From Methanococcoides seepicolus (GTDB lineage Archaea; Halobacteriota; Methanosarcinia; Methanosarcinales; Methanosarcinaceae): DNA of 64,000 nt. Position numbers and translations under genes: made by a program. The notes beneath the pieces are model-generated. The model was not told the DNA's origin, did no database searches, and saw nothing but the letters and a program-made list of their open reading frames with translations. Positions 56,203 to 64,000 of this stretch are shown one piece after another. The DNA lies in assembly GCF_023684405.1 (NCBI RefSeq), contig NZ_JAGSOI010000008.1, forward strand, positions 1-64,000, read 5' to 3'. Within the stretch, counting starts at the first letter, position 1, and each line of letters opens with the position of its first letter.

Positions 56203-57417
56203 ATGCTGAAGTTCTCACAGGCTCTGCATTTATCGATCGGTAGTATCAGTAGCTACAAGCTTCGATCTGCATTAACAACTCTTGGTATCATCATAGGGAT
56301 AGCTGCTGTTGTTGCAAATGTATCTCTTGGTGCAAGTTTTAATCAGTTCTTTGTTGATGAGCTTGGGTCTCAGGGCTCGAACTTCATTGTCATCTATAGT
56401 GAGGACATCAATCTACTCTATGACAACCAGCTTGAAGCTATAAGAAACACTCCAAAGGTCGAAGGTGTTTCCCCTATACGGCAGCAATTGGCGGGTGTTA
56501 CTTATATCAGTACTATCAGACAGATCGATATACAAGGGAGCTCGGCTGATTATGAAAAGATCGGCAATATACAGTTGGAGGTTGGGAATTTCTTTTCGGA
56601 CCAGGATAAATATGCTGCTGTATTGGGTTCAGATGTTGCATATGAAAAGTTCGACCAGAAGATCTCTTATCGCAATTCTATTGATATCGAGTTCATACGC
56701 AGGGATGGTACACCTGTAAAACACAGTTTCAAAGTAATTGGTATCATTGATAGTCCGGATACTACTTTTATACAGACCGGGGCTGAATCCGATGTAAGGA
56801 TATTCATTCCGATAGATACGATGAACGAGATGCTGGGAATTGAAGATTATGGTGGATTTTCAATAACAGTTGAAGATGCTGAATCGGTACGTCCTGTTTC
56901 TGATGAGATCGATAAGAAGATCGCCAGAAGCCTGGGAGTTTCTGAAAGGGAGCTTGATAATGAGGATGTAAAGCCTTATACCATATTCAATCAGGCTGAC
57001 ATTCTTGATCAGCTTGATGAGCTTTCAGCTGGTCTTACTTCTCTTTTTATCTCAGTTGCACTCATCTCATTGATAGTCGGCTCCATTGGGATCATGAACA
57101 TTATGCTTGTGACCGTTACCGAAAGGACAAAAGAGATCGGTCTGTTAAGGTCATTGGGTTTTACGAAGTCCAATATCCTTTCCCTTTTTATCACAGAATC
57201 AATAATACTTGGGCTTATAGGAGGTATCTTGGGGACGATATTGGGTTTAGTCGGTTCTTATGCTGCAGTGACTATCCTTGGTCTGCCTTACATTTTCCCC
57301 ATGTACCTTTTCGTTCTGGGCGTTGGCATAGCCGTTGGTGTAGGTTTGATCGCAGGTGTCTATCCTGCAAACAAAGCTTCAAAGCTTGACCCTGTGGATT
57401 CTTTAAGAAAAGGCTAA
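56203..57417 (+). CDS. MacB/FtsX-type ABC permease (second copy)
   Basis: 404 aa, identical in length and layout to the preceding permease and clearly paralogous (LRSALTTLGIIIGIAAVVANVSLG; IMNIMLVTVTERTKEIGLLRSLG). Tandem duplication followed by divergence of the extracellular domain suggests a heterodimeric exporter. Substrate unknown; lipoprotein, peptide or antibiotic export are typical for the family. Confidence 0.92.
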   Translation: MLKFSQALHLSIGSISSYKLRSALTTLGIIIGIAAVVANVSLGASFNQFFVDELGSQGSNFIVIYSEDINLLYDNQLEAIRNTPKVEGVSPIRQQLAGVTYISTIRQIDIQGSSADYEKIGNIQLEVGNFFSDQDKYAAVLGSDVAYEKFDQKISYRNSIDIEFIRRDGTPVKHSFKVIGIIDSPDTTFIQTGAESDVRIFIPIDTMNEMLGIEDYGGFSITVEDAESVRPVSDEIDKKIARSLGVSERELDNEDVKPYTIFNQADILDQLDELSAGLTSLFISVALISLIVGSIGIMNIMLVTVTERTKEIGLLRSLGFTKSNILSLFITESIILGLIGGILGTILGLVGSYAAVTILGLPYIFPMYLFVLGVGIAVGVGLIAGVYPANKASKLDPVDSLRKG

Positions 57418-57502
57418 TGTAAAGCATATCTTATGGATGGATCATTTTATTCGTAGATGGTTTTTTGTAGCTGGATGCCTAAAATAAATGTGAGGTACAA
57501 AA

Positions 57503-57628
57503 ATGGCTAAAACATCACTTTCTGCAGGGGAAAAAGCCCCACAACTCTGCCTTCCAGATCCAGAAGGCAATGAGATCTCTTTAGAGGACCTTAAAGGAAA
57601 ATGGGTAGCCCTTTATTTCTATCGCTGA
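57503..57628 (+). pseudogene. Truncated peroxiredoxin (N-terminal fragment)
   Basis: GTGAGGTACAAAA precedes the ATG. The 41 codons read SLSAGEKAPQLCLPDPEGNE ... LKGKWVALYFYR then TGA. This is the first third of a BCP/PrxQ-type peroxiredoxin, ending just before the position of the catalytic Cys (usually Y-P-x-D-x-T-P-x-C). The middle of a similar protein lies 4.3 kb downstream (61989-62174). Confidence 0.75.
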
Positions 57629-57691
57629 TATTCAGAGGGAGGTTGATAAGATAAAAGACCCATTGGATGTGATTATCTGACAGGTGAAAAG

Positions 57692-57949
57692 ATGGATATA
57701 CTTGCCACGATGATAAATGAAAACCACCAGTTTATACTTTATCTTCAGGGAATGATTGAGCAACAGCAGAAGATGATAAATACCCTTAATCAACGACTTG
57801 ATTTTCTGGAAAAAAGACTGAATAATCTGGAGTTTGGAGGTTCAATTGATACTGAGGATTTCCAGAAGATAGTCAAAAACCAGGATGAATTGCATGAACT
57901 TCTGGAGAAACTCAATCCAGAACGTAAACTGTGGCTGAACAAGAATTAA
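57692..57949 (+). CDS. Small coiled-coil protein
   Basis: 85 aa, AGGTGAAAAG upstream. Residues ~15-50 form a heptad coiled coil (LQGMIEQQQKMINTLNQRLDFLEKRLNNLE). No further motif. Family not recognised. Confidence 0.55.
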   Translation: MDILATMINENHQFILYLQGMIEQQQKMINTLNQRLDFLEKRLNNLEFGGSIDTEDFQKIVKNQDELHELLEKLNPERKLWLNKN

Positions 57950-58037
57950 GATGTTTTAGTCTTTTACAAATAAAAGTAATTTGAGATGAATAGTTATGTT
58001 CTTTTACTATAAATCCAATCTATAATGGGGGATAATA

Positions 58038-59078
58038 GTGATTAGAGAAGCAATGCTCTATGACAAGCTTGACAATAATAAGGTTAAGTGCAAAGTATGC
58101 AATCACAGATGCACCATAGCACCTGGAAAAAGGGGATTTTGCAGGACTAGGGAGAACCGCGATGGTACGCTTTACACATTGATCTACAACGTGGTCTCGA
58201 GTGAAGCTGTCGACCCTATCGAGAAGAAACCCCTGTTTCACTTCTATCCAGGCTCACTTTCATACTCACTGGGGACAATAGGATGCAACTTCAGATGCAA
58301 GCACTGCCAGAACTGGATGATATCCCAGATAAGCGTTGATGAAGCCGTAGCTTTTGAAATTCCACCTGAAACTGCAGTGGAACGGGCGCTGGCCACAGGT
58401 TCAAGGAGTATTGCATGGACCTACAATGAGCCCACCATCTGGCACGAGTACACCTATGCCAGTGCAAAACTTGCAAAGGAGGCAGGGCTTGCAACCGTAT
58501 ATGTCACGAACGGATATATCACTCCAGAGGCATTGAAACGTATCTCACCCTATCTGGATGCCTTCAGGGTGGATATCAAAGCATTCACAGAGGAGTTCTA
58601 TCGGGAAGTTACAAGCGCAAAACTTGCACCCGTCCTCGAATCTGCAAAACTTGCAAAGGAGCTTGGAATGCATATAGAGGTGATTAACCTTATCGTCCCG
58701 ACAAAGAACGATTCTCCGGATGAGATACGTGATCTTTCAAAATGGGTGCATGACAATCTCGGACCGGATACACCTCTTCATTTCACACGTTTCCATCCCG
58801 AGTACAAGACACTGGATCTGCCACCAACACCTGTCAAGACCCTTGAGATGGCACATGAGATAGCTACAGAGGAAGGCATGAGGTTCGTGTATATTGGAAA
58901 CGTGTATGGGCATAAGTATGAGAATACATACTGTCCAAAATGCGGGGAGCTGCTCATAAAGAGAGATGGTTTTGCCATTGTGGATTACAAAATAACTCCC
59001 CAAAAGAAATGTTCATATTGCGGAGAGAAGATCCCGATAGTAGGAGAATATACCGAAAGCGAGCAACCATATATTTGA
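58038..59078 (+). CDS. amrS: AmrS-type radical SAM enzyme
   Basis: 346 aa with a GTG start after GGGGGATAATA. N-terminal CKVCNHRCTIAPGKRGFC binds metal or FeS; CNFRCKHCQNWMIS is the radical-SAM CxxxCxxC. The C-terminus carries a CPKC...CSYC zinc ribbon. The family (AmmeMemoRadiSam, pyruvate formate-lyase activase-like) has no settled substrate. The last bases overlap an archease fragment in another frame. Confidence 0.88.
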   Translation: MIREAMLYDKLDNNKVKCKVCNHRCTIAPGKRGFCRTRENRDGTLYTLIYNVVSSEAVDPIEKKPLFHFYPGSLSYSLGTIGCNFRCKHCQNWMISQISVDEAVAFEIPPETAVERALATGSRSIAWTYNEPTIWHEYTYASAKLAKEAGLATVYVTNGYITPEALKRISPYLDAFRVDIKAFTEEFYREVTSAKLAPVLESAKLAKELGMHIEVINLIVPTKNDSPDEIRDLSKWVHDNLGPDTPLHFTRFHPEYKTLDLPPTPVKTLEMAHEIATEEGMRFVYIGNVYGHKYENTYCPKCGELLIKRDGFAIVDYKITPQKKCSYCGEKIPIVGEYTESEQPYI

Positions 59079-59166
59079 TCTCGAGATAAGGGCTGTTACC
59101 TACAATGAATTGAAAATAGAAGATGATTCGAACGGCTGGGTTATGCAAGTCGTTGTGGATATTTAG
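59077..59166 (+). pseudogene. C-terminal remnant of archease
   Basis: DLEIRAVTYNELKIED ... GWVMQVVVDI then TAG. The A-V-T-Y core and the terminal V-D-I are the conserved end of archease, the RtcB-activating protein. Only these 29 codons remain; the 5' part has been replaced by amrS. It lies 110 bp upstream of rtcB, where an intact archease gene is commonly found. The rest of the 59079-59277 gap holds nothing recognised. Confidence 0.6.
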
Positions 59167-59277
59167 ATATTCCAAATATTAAACTCCAACAAACTTGTGC
59201 ATATTCGGCTATACTTGCATTCATTAAATTTAGGTTCAGGTAGTATTTAATATAAAATTTGGGGAAGGGATAATTAA

Positions 59278-60744
59278 ATGCAAGAAGAAACCGAGATTGG
59301 AATTTTAGATATACTCACAAAAATAAATGACAATACTTGGGAAGTACCGAAGAGTTACAAACCATTTATGAGAGTCCCTGGTCGCATTTTTGTATCAGAG
59401 ACCCTGCTTCACGATCTTGATAAAGGAACTCTCGACCAGGTTGCAAATGTTGCGTCACTACCCGGAATCCAGAAATACTCGATGGCAATGCCTGATGCGC
59501 ATCTTGGATACGGTTTTCCAATTGGTGGTGTTGCAGCGTTTGATAAGGAAGAAGGTGTGATCAGTCCGGGTGGGGTTGGTTTTGACATCAACTGTGGTGT
59601 TCGTCTTATTCGCACAAATCTGCACAAAGAAGATGTGCGCTCACATATGAAAGAACTGGTGGATGAACTTTTTCGTGCAATTCCATCGGGTGTTGGTTCA
59701 AAGAGTCGCATCCGTGCATCGGACAGCGAACTGGATGACATATTCCTGCATGGTTCGAAGTGGGCAGTGGAGAACGGTTATGGGGAAAAGACCGACCTTG
59801 ACCACTGTGAAGGCAGAGGTTGCATCGAGGGCGCAGACCCCTCAAAGGTGAGCGAGAAAGCACGCAGTCGCGGAAAACCGCAGATTGGTACACTTGGAAG
59901 CGGCAATCATTTCCTTGAAGTGCAGTATGTTGATAAGATATATGACCAGGAGGCTGCTGATGCTTTTGGACTGGAAGAGGGTCAGGTCGTATTCATGATC
60001 CACTGTGGCTCTCGCGGAGCAGGACATCAGATATGTACCGACTACATCAAGACGATATCACGTGCTTCGAAGAAATACGGCATACAGCTTCCAGATAAGC
60101 AGCTTGCATGTGCGCCTGCACAATCCCCTGAGGCCCAAGACTACTTCAAAGCAATGGCTTGTGCTGCCAATTATGCATGGGCAAACAGACAGGTCATAAC
60201 TCACTGGACGCGGGCGGTATTCGAACGTTTCTTTGGCAGGGATATGGACGATCTTGGTATGGATTTGGTGTATGATGTTGCCCACAACGTTGCAAAATTG
60301 GAGGAACACATAATCGATGGAATGAAAAAAGAAGTTTATGTGCACAGAAAAGGTGCAACCCGGGCTTTCCCACCTGGTCACCATGATTTGCCAGATGTCT
60401 ACAAAGCTGTTGGGCAGCCTGTTCTTATCCCTGGCAGCATGGGTACCCCTTCTTATGTTCTACACGGAACAGAAGCGGGGATGGGTGTCGCTTTTGGAAG
60501 TGCATGTCACGGAGCAGGACGTGTGATGAGTCGGGCTCATGCAAAGCATGAATTTTTCGGAGAAACAGTGAAGGAAAACCTTGAAGCAAGAGGAATTACA
60601 GTTAAAGCTACGCATCCGTCGGTTATCGCTGAAGAGGCACCTGATGCATATAAATCAAGCAGTGAAGTGGTGGATGTGGTGCACAATCTGGAAATCGCCA
60701 AAAAAGTTGTAAGGGTCTTGCCAATGGGGGTTGCAAAAGGTTAA
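59278..60744 (+). CDS. rtcB: tRNA-splicing RNA ligase RtcB
   Basis: 488 aa, normal length. [34 protein letters not shown] (metal Cys), [23 protein letters not shown] and the C-terminal [11 protein letters not shown] and SACHGAGR guanylylation region (His nucleophile) are all present; no intein. It ligates 2',3'-cyclic phosphate and 5'-OH RNA ends in a GTP/Mn-dependent reaction during tRNA splicing. Archease, its usual activator, is only a remnant upstream. Confidence 0.96.
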   Translation: MQEETEIGILDILTKINDNTWEVPKSYKPFMRVPGRIFVSETLLHDLDKGTLDQVANVASLPGIQKYSMAMPDAHLGYGFPIGGVAAFDKEEGVISPGGVGFDINCGVRLIRTNLHKEDVRSHMKELVDELFRAIPSGVGSKSRIRASDSELDDIFLHGSKWAVENGYGEKTDLDHCEGRGCIEGADPSKVSEKARSRGKPQIGTLGSGNHFLEVQYVDKIYDQEAADAFGLEEGQVVFMIHCGSRGAGHQICTDYIKTISRASKKYGIQLPDKQLACAPAQSPEAQDYFKAMACAANYAWANRQVITHWTRAVFERFFGRDMDDLGMDLVYDVAHNVAKLEEHIIDGMKKEVYVHRKGATRAFPPGHHDLPDVYKAVGQPVLIPGSMGTPSYVLHGTEAGMGVAFGSACHGAGRVMSRAHAKHEFFGETVKENLEARGITVKATHPSVIAEEAPDAYKSSSEVVDVVHNLEIAKKVVRVLPMGVAKG

Positions 60745-60865
60745 TCGAAAAGCAACCTCTTCAGCAGATATGATTTTGGGAGTGATAAAAAAGAGTATTG
60801 AGGAAACAGGTTTGTTTGAGGGAATGAGTTGTTCGTCTATACATCTTATATACTTGCCTTAATAG

Positions 60866-61124
60866 GGCTCTGTAGAAATCCTCAACCAAAATCAGTATCA
60901 ATAACTGGTGTTGTGCATATGTTAGTTTTGAATATTTGCAACTGTAAAGCCGACAACGGGAGTTTCCCGTTACTTGTATGGTCATATCGATAAAATTTAA
61001 GTACTTGTTAGACAAAACACAGTCATACCCTTGTATTTTTTGTTGGAAACCTACACAGGGCACTTCTCACTATTAAATTTATAGATGATCAGTTGAATTT
61101 AGGGAAGATGATTTCTACAGAGCC
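60866..61124 (-). mobile_element. Miniature transposable element, copy 1 (IS-derived MITE)
   Basis: Perfect 15-bp terminal inverted repeats GGCTCTGTAGAAATC (60866-60880) and GATTTCTACAGAGCC (61110-61124) bound a 259-bp unit. On the minus strand it encodes a piece resembling a transposase N-terminus (KLTYAQHQLLILILVEDFYR). A related copy in the opposite orientation lies at 63504-63758. No clear target duplication was found. Confidence 0.75.
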
Positions 61125-61171
61125 GATAATCTCTAAATATAAAAATCAATATTCGAAACATTTTTTACAGA

Positions 61172-61897
61172 ATGAGAATATATTCTATGTCAATGGCAGC
61201 TACGAATAAATATCCACCTGCTGATCGCACCTCATTTAAATGTGATTTGATGGGTTTTAGAGAAGCACACAGCCTTGCTAAAACACTTGTTAAAAAAATA
61301 AAAGATTCTGGATATTTGCCTGACATCATAATTGCGATAGGCAGAGGTGGGTATGTACCTGCCAGGTTCGTCTGCGATTTTCTGCTTTTTGATGACCTGA
61401 CAACAATAAAGATCGAGCACTACAAAAGGGCAGCAGACATTCAAGAGACGGCAAAGCTCAAGTTTCCACTCTCTGTTGATATTCATGGTAAAAAGATCCT
61501 TGTTGTGGATGATGTTACAGATACGGGTAAAACGCTAAGCCTTGCCGTAGAATACCTGAAATGCCTTAAACCGGCAGAGATTAAAACGGCAGTCCTCCAG
61601 CATAAAATATGTTCGGATTTCGTGCCGGACTATTATGCCAAAAAGATAGTTAAATGGCGCTGGATCGTTTACCCATGGGCTGCTTACGAAGATCTCGCAG
61701 GATTTACCGAAAAGATAATTGGTAAGAGGACTTTAACCCCTCAGCAAATTTGTAACGAGTTTGATGCCTGCTACAGTATAACTATAAAACAATCGGATTT
61801 GATAGAAATACTTGAAGACCTGAATGAGAGGGGAAGTATAGAGTGCATTGATGATAAAGAGAATATACTATGGAGAAAAGCAAACGTTTCGAAGTAA
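61172..61897 (+). CDS. Phosphoribosyltransferase with C-terminal extension
   Basis: 241 aa. IIIAIGRGGYVPARFVCDFL and ILVVDDVTDTGKTLSLAVEYL (PRPP-binding) identify a type I phosphoribosyltransferase of the archaeal purine/xanthine-guanine group (COG2236-like). The last ~70 residues (TLTPQQICNEFDACYSITIKQ) may be a small helical/HTH domain. It follows the MITE with no obvious ribosome-binding site. Confidence 0.8.
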   Translation: MRIYSMSMAATNKYPPADRTSFKCDLMGFREAHSLAKTLVKKIKDSGYLPDIIIAIGRGGYVPARFVCDFLLFDDLTTIKIEHYKRAADIQETAKLKFPLSVDIHGKKILVVDDVTDTGKTLSLAVEYLKCLKPAEIKTAVLQHKICSDFVPDYYAKKIVKWRWIVYPWAAYEDLAGFTEKIIGKRTLTPQQICNEFDACYSITIKQSDLIEILEDLNERGSIECIDDKENILWRKANVSK

Positions 61898-61988
61898 ACC
61901 GTGGATAAGTACAGCAGTTCACTAATATTTAACCTTCCTTCTAATTTTGTTAAACTTAAGGATAGTTCTATTGATACCGTTGATTTTT

Positions 61989-62174
61989 GAAAATGCTCTT
62001 GTTATCGGTGTCAGCAAAGATAGTCAGGCATCACACAAAAAGTTCATCGATAAGAAGGAACTGGGGATCACTCTTCTTTCAGACGAAGATACTGAGGTTC
62101 AGCAAAGCTAGGATGTTTGGTATCTGAAGAAGATGTCAGATGGGGAATATATGGCTACTGTCAGGATGACCTTC
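61989..62174 (+). pseudogene. Peroxiredoxin middle fragment with in-frame TAG
   Basis: [19 protein letters not shown] ... [40 protein letters not shown] matches the central and resolving part of BCP/PrxQ peroxiredoxins. The TAG (62109-62111) stands where the family has Tyr (A-Y-D/G-V-W). Start, catalytic Cys region and C-terminus are missing. It may be the other half of the fragment at 57503. The remainder of 61898-62201 holds no other gene. Confidence 0.7.
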
Positions 62175-62201
62175 TTTATTTTGACTTTAGTTTTTCATAA
62201 C

Positions 62202-63458
62202 TTATTTTCCTGCCTCTTCCTGTATTTTCTTTTCAAAGGTAAGCATTCTAAAGGACAGCAGGAATACTGTGTAAATGATCACTGCAGCCACTATGAACGC
62301 TCTTCCTCCAAATATTTCATAGAAGAATCCTCCTAAGATCAGTCCTAGAATACTGGCCAGACTTGAAATACTGCTGGCAAAACCCTGTACAGCACCCTGA
62401 TGATCTTCTCCAGCAAGTTTTGAGATTATGGACAGGATCGAAGGCCACATGATGCCGTTACCAAGTGCAAAGAAGACAGCTGCAAGATATGTAAGGGTAA
62501 TGTTTCCGGATGCAAGCAGGACAAAATTCGTACCAAGTACAACACTTCCGGCTATGGCAAGGTGAACATCTGCATACTTCTTCACTGCTCGGCTAAGTGT
62601 AGGTCCCTGTACTATTATCATCAGGATCCCAAGTACTGAGAAATATATCCCCATTTCAGCAACTGTCCATTGAAGGGATCTTACGGCATGAAGCGGGAAT
62701 GCTGTATAGAATATATTGAACCCAAAAAAGATCAGAAAATATAACAGCAACATGTAGGGTATGTTCTTTATTCCTATCACTTCTCTGAAACTGATCTTCT
62801 TTGTCGTTCGTATTTTGCATTGCCTTGATTCCGGTAGATATAGCAGTATTACAATAGTTCCTACCAGGGATATGAGGGCAGCAGCAAGTACTGGGATCAG
62901 TTCTTTATAGATCGTTATGCTAAGCAGGCCTGCAAGTGCCGGTCCTATTATGAATCCAAGGTTTGCGGAAATGGACATTTTTCCAAAGTTCTTGCTACGG
63001 TCCTTTTCTTCAGTTATGTCTGCAAGGTAAGCATTTGCTACGGCTATATTTCCTCCCGTAAGCCCATCAAAGCTCCTCGCTATGAAAAGGATGAGGAGGG
63101 GTATTGTGATGATAAATGATCCAAGGACTGTGGAATCCACGGTAACCAGAGTTTTCAAAGGAGTGAAAAATGCAAGCAAGAATATTATCCAGGAAAATAA
63201 TGTTCCTGCCTGAGTTATGAACAATATCTTCTTCCTTCCGTGAATGTCAGACCATCTTCCAAGTATGGGTGCCCCTATTAGCTGGAAAGCCGGATACATA
63301 GCACCGATGAAACCATAAACAATGGCGTTCCCCCCAAACTGGTCCACCAGAAAAACAAGGAATGGAATGACTATCCCAAAGCCAAGGGCATCGATGAAGC
63401 TGATAAGAAGTAAAGGAAAAAGTCTCAACTTCTTTGGCTCACAGCCATTTTCATCCAT
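62202..63458 (-). CDS. Major facilitator superfamily efflux transporter (TetA-like)
   Basis: 418 aa, twelve helices. FIDALGFGIVIPFLVFLVDQFGG, GAPILGRWSDIHGRKKIL (loop 2-3 motif A) and a DGLTGGNIAVANAYLADIT motif C-like segment are typical of DHA1 multidrug or tetracycline-type antiporters. It is flanked by the Prx remnant and MITE copy 2 and could have arrived with the rearrangement. Confidence 0.88.
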   Translation of the reverse strand: MDENGCEPKKLRLFPLLLISFIDALGFGIVIPFLVFLVDQFGGNAIVYGFIGAMYPAFQLIGAPILGRWSDIHGRKKILFITQAGTLFSWIIFLLAFFTPLKTLVTVDSTVLGSFIITIPLLILFIARSFDGLTGGNIAVANAYLADITEEKDRSKNFGKMSISANLGFIIGPALAGLLSITIYKELIPVLAAALISLVGTIVILLYLPESRQCKIRTTKKISFREVIGIKNIPYMLLLYFLIFFGFNIFYTAFPLHAVRSLQWTVAEMGIYFSVLGILMIIVQGPTLSRAVKKYADVHLAIAGSVVLGTNFVLLASGNITLTYLAAVFFALGNGIMWPSILSIISKLAGEDHQGAVQGFASSISSLASILGLILGGFFYEIFGGRAFIVAAVIIYTVFLLSFRMLTFEKKIQEEAGK

Positions 63459-63503
63459 CTATATTTAGTATCTGTTTCTATTCACTTATAGGTTCTATGT
63501 TTC

Positions 63504-63758
63504 AGCTCTGCAGGAATCTTCTTTTCTAAATTCAAATGATCATCTGTAAATTTAATAATAATTCTCAAGTGTATGTTTGCACCATAAACACAAAGGAATG
63601 ATTGGGTTTTGTCTGACAAGTACTTAGCATTTATTGATGTAGCCATGCAAGTAACGGTAAACTCCTGTTTCCCACTTCACAGTTGTAAATACTCAAAACT
63701 AACATATGCACAACACCAGTTATTGATACTGATTTTGGTTGAGGATCTCTACAGAACC
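63504..63758 (+). mobile_element. Miniature transposable element, copy 2
   Basis: Inverted relative to copy 1 and about 80% identical by eye, including a 54-bp exact match (63693-63746 with 60878-60931, reverse complement). Its degraded ends read AGCTCTGCAGGAATC and GATCTCTACAGAACC. It encodes the same transposase-like scrap (KLTYAQHQLLILILVEDLYR) on the + strand. More decayed ends imply it is older or immobile. Confidence 0.72.
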
Positions 63759-63817
63759 AATTGGTTTTGTGTTCGATCTTCTTACACTTTATATCCTTAA
63801 CCGATGCTCTTTAAATA

Positions 63818-64000
63818 TCAGCCATAGACAGGACTCTCTATTTCCCTTGACCTTTTGGTCTTAAGGTCGCCTTTAAGGTCCTCGTAATATTTCATGGTGT
63901 CAGAGGTAACTGATGCTCCTGTTTCAGCGATCGCTTTCAGGAAGTGCTTCTGTGAGACCTCGTTTGCCATGAGGTCTTCACGAAGGGCAAAGCGTCCTGC
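63818..64000 (-). CDS. Cdc48/VCP-type AAA ATPase, C-terminal end (partial)
   Basis: Sixty in-frame codons from the window edge to TGA: AGRFALREDLMANEVSQKHF ... SVTSDTMKYYEDLKGDL and a tail ending SPVYG. The 'ALRED...VS.KHF..A' pattern with a YYE helix is the end of the second AAA domain of archaeal Cdc48. The ATPase unfolds proteins for degradation. The 5' end lies beyond the window. Confidence 0.8.
   Translation of the reverse strand, partial: AGRFALREDLMANEVSQKHFLKAIAETGASVTSDTMKYYEDLKGDLKTKRSREIESPVYG

Noticed and set aside
57629-57691. Short frame DIQREVDKIKDPLDVII after the peroxiredoxin fragment
   Set aside because: Only about 17 codons with no start; possibly a gene scrap, but too short to assign.
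1-64000. tRNA, rRNA and CRISPR arrays
   Set aside because: I scanned the larger gaps (5.1-5.6, 10.9-11.0, 44.0-44.6 and 59.1-63.8 kb) for tRNA arms and evenly spaced repeats and found none convincing.

Overview
The window is chromosomal DNA from a methanogenic archaeon, most likely a methylotrophic member of the Methanosarcinales (Methanococcoides/Methanolobus/Methanohalophilus-like). The evidence is archaeal-type information genes (L39e, L31e, LX/L18Ae, S19e, aIF6, prefoldin alpha, PDCD5 homologue, FtsY, Rio2, aCPSF2, archaeal TopA, RtcB, Tsr3), methanogen-restricted families (DUF2111, DUF2148, DUF2149, a cohesin/PGF-pre-PGF surface protein), Shine-Dalgarno starts mixed with GTG/TTG starts, and near absence of TAG stops. 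Of about 67 genes whose stop I read, only one ends in TAG, and it has a long in-frame extension. This is what a pyrrolysine-decoding genome looks like, although no pyl gene lies in the window.

Layout. 1-5.1 kb: the end of a DUF2149 (ExbD-like) gene and a secreted, membrane-anchored CobN-like chelatase. 5.6-10.9 kb: an integrated element with a D5/P4-type primase-helicase, small proteins, a ribbon-helix-helix protein and a zinc-ribbon tyrosine integrase. 11-13 kb: a free-standing ThrRS editing domain, a membrane protein and a TPR/Cys protein. 13.3-14.5 kb: a frameshifted cohesin-domain surface protein. 14.5-18.9 kb: surface-glycan genes (GlcNAc-1-P transferase, VanZ, and a dehydrogenase/aminotransferase/acyltransferase set for a 3-amino sugar nucleotide). 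19-25.1 kb: purA and a translation/secretion cluster. 25.1-28.4 kb: trpCBA under a probable TrpY-type regulator with two TGTACA boxes. 28.6-33 kb: a thioredoxin-like protein and its reductase, DUF2111, rio2, a DUF460 remnant, DUF2148 and mobA. 33.4-36.9 kb: aCPSF2 and topA. 37.1-43.4 kb, minus strand: one long operon tusA-dsrE-rubredoxin-(rubredoxin/glutamate synthase)-fumC-sdhA-sdhB, in which fumC has an in-frame UAG and dsrE a frameshift. 43.5-52.7 kb: tsr3, sfsA, a methyltransferase, an MBL hydrolase, an MFS transporter, a sensor kinase and glutamate dehydrogenase. 53-57.4 kb: a MacB-like exporter with twin permeases. 57.5-63.8 kb: a rearranged zone holding two peroxiredoxin fragments, an archease fragment, amrS, rtcB, a phosphoribosyltransferase, an MFS transporter and two inverted copies of a ~257-bp miniature transposable element. 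63.8-64 kb: the 3' end of a Cdc48-type ATPase gene.

The most interesting signals are the UAG codons (fumC, primase and a peroxiredoxin fragment, two of them at expected tyrosine positions), the extracellular CobN/DUF2149 pair, the TRP-box promoter, and the decayed 57.5-63.8 kb zone. Coordinates and translations were read by eye; no database search was run.
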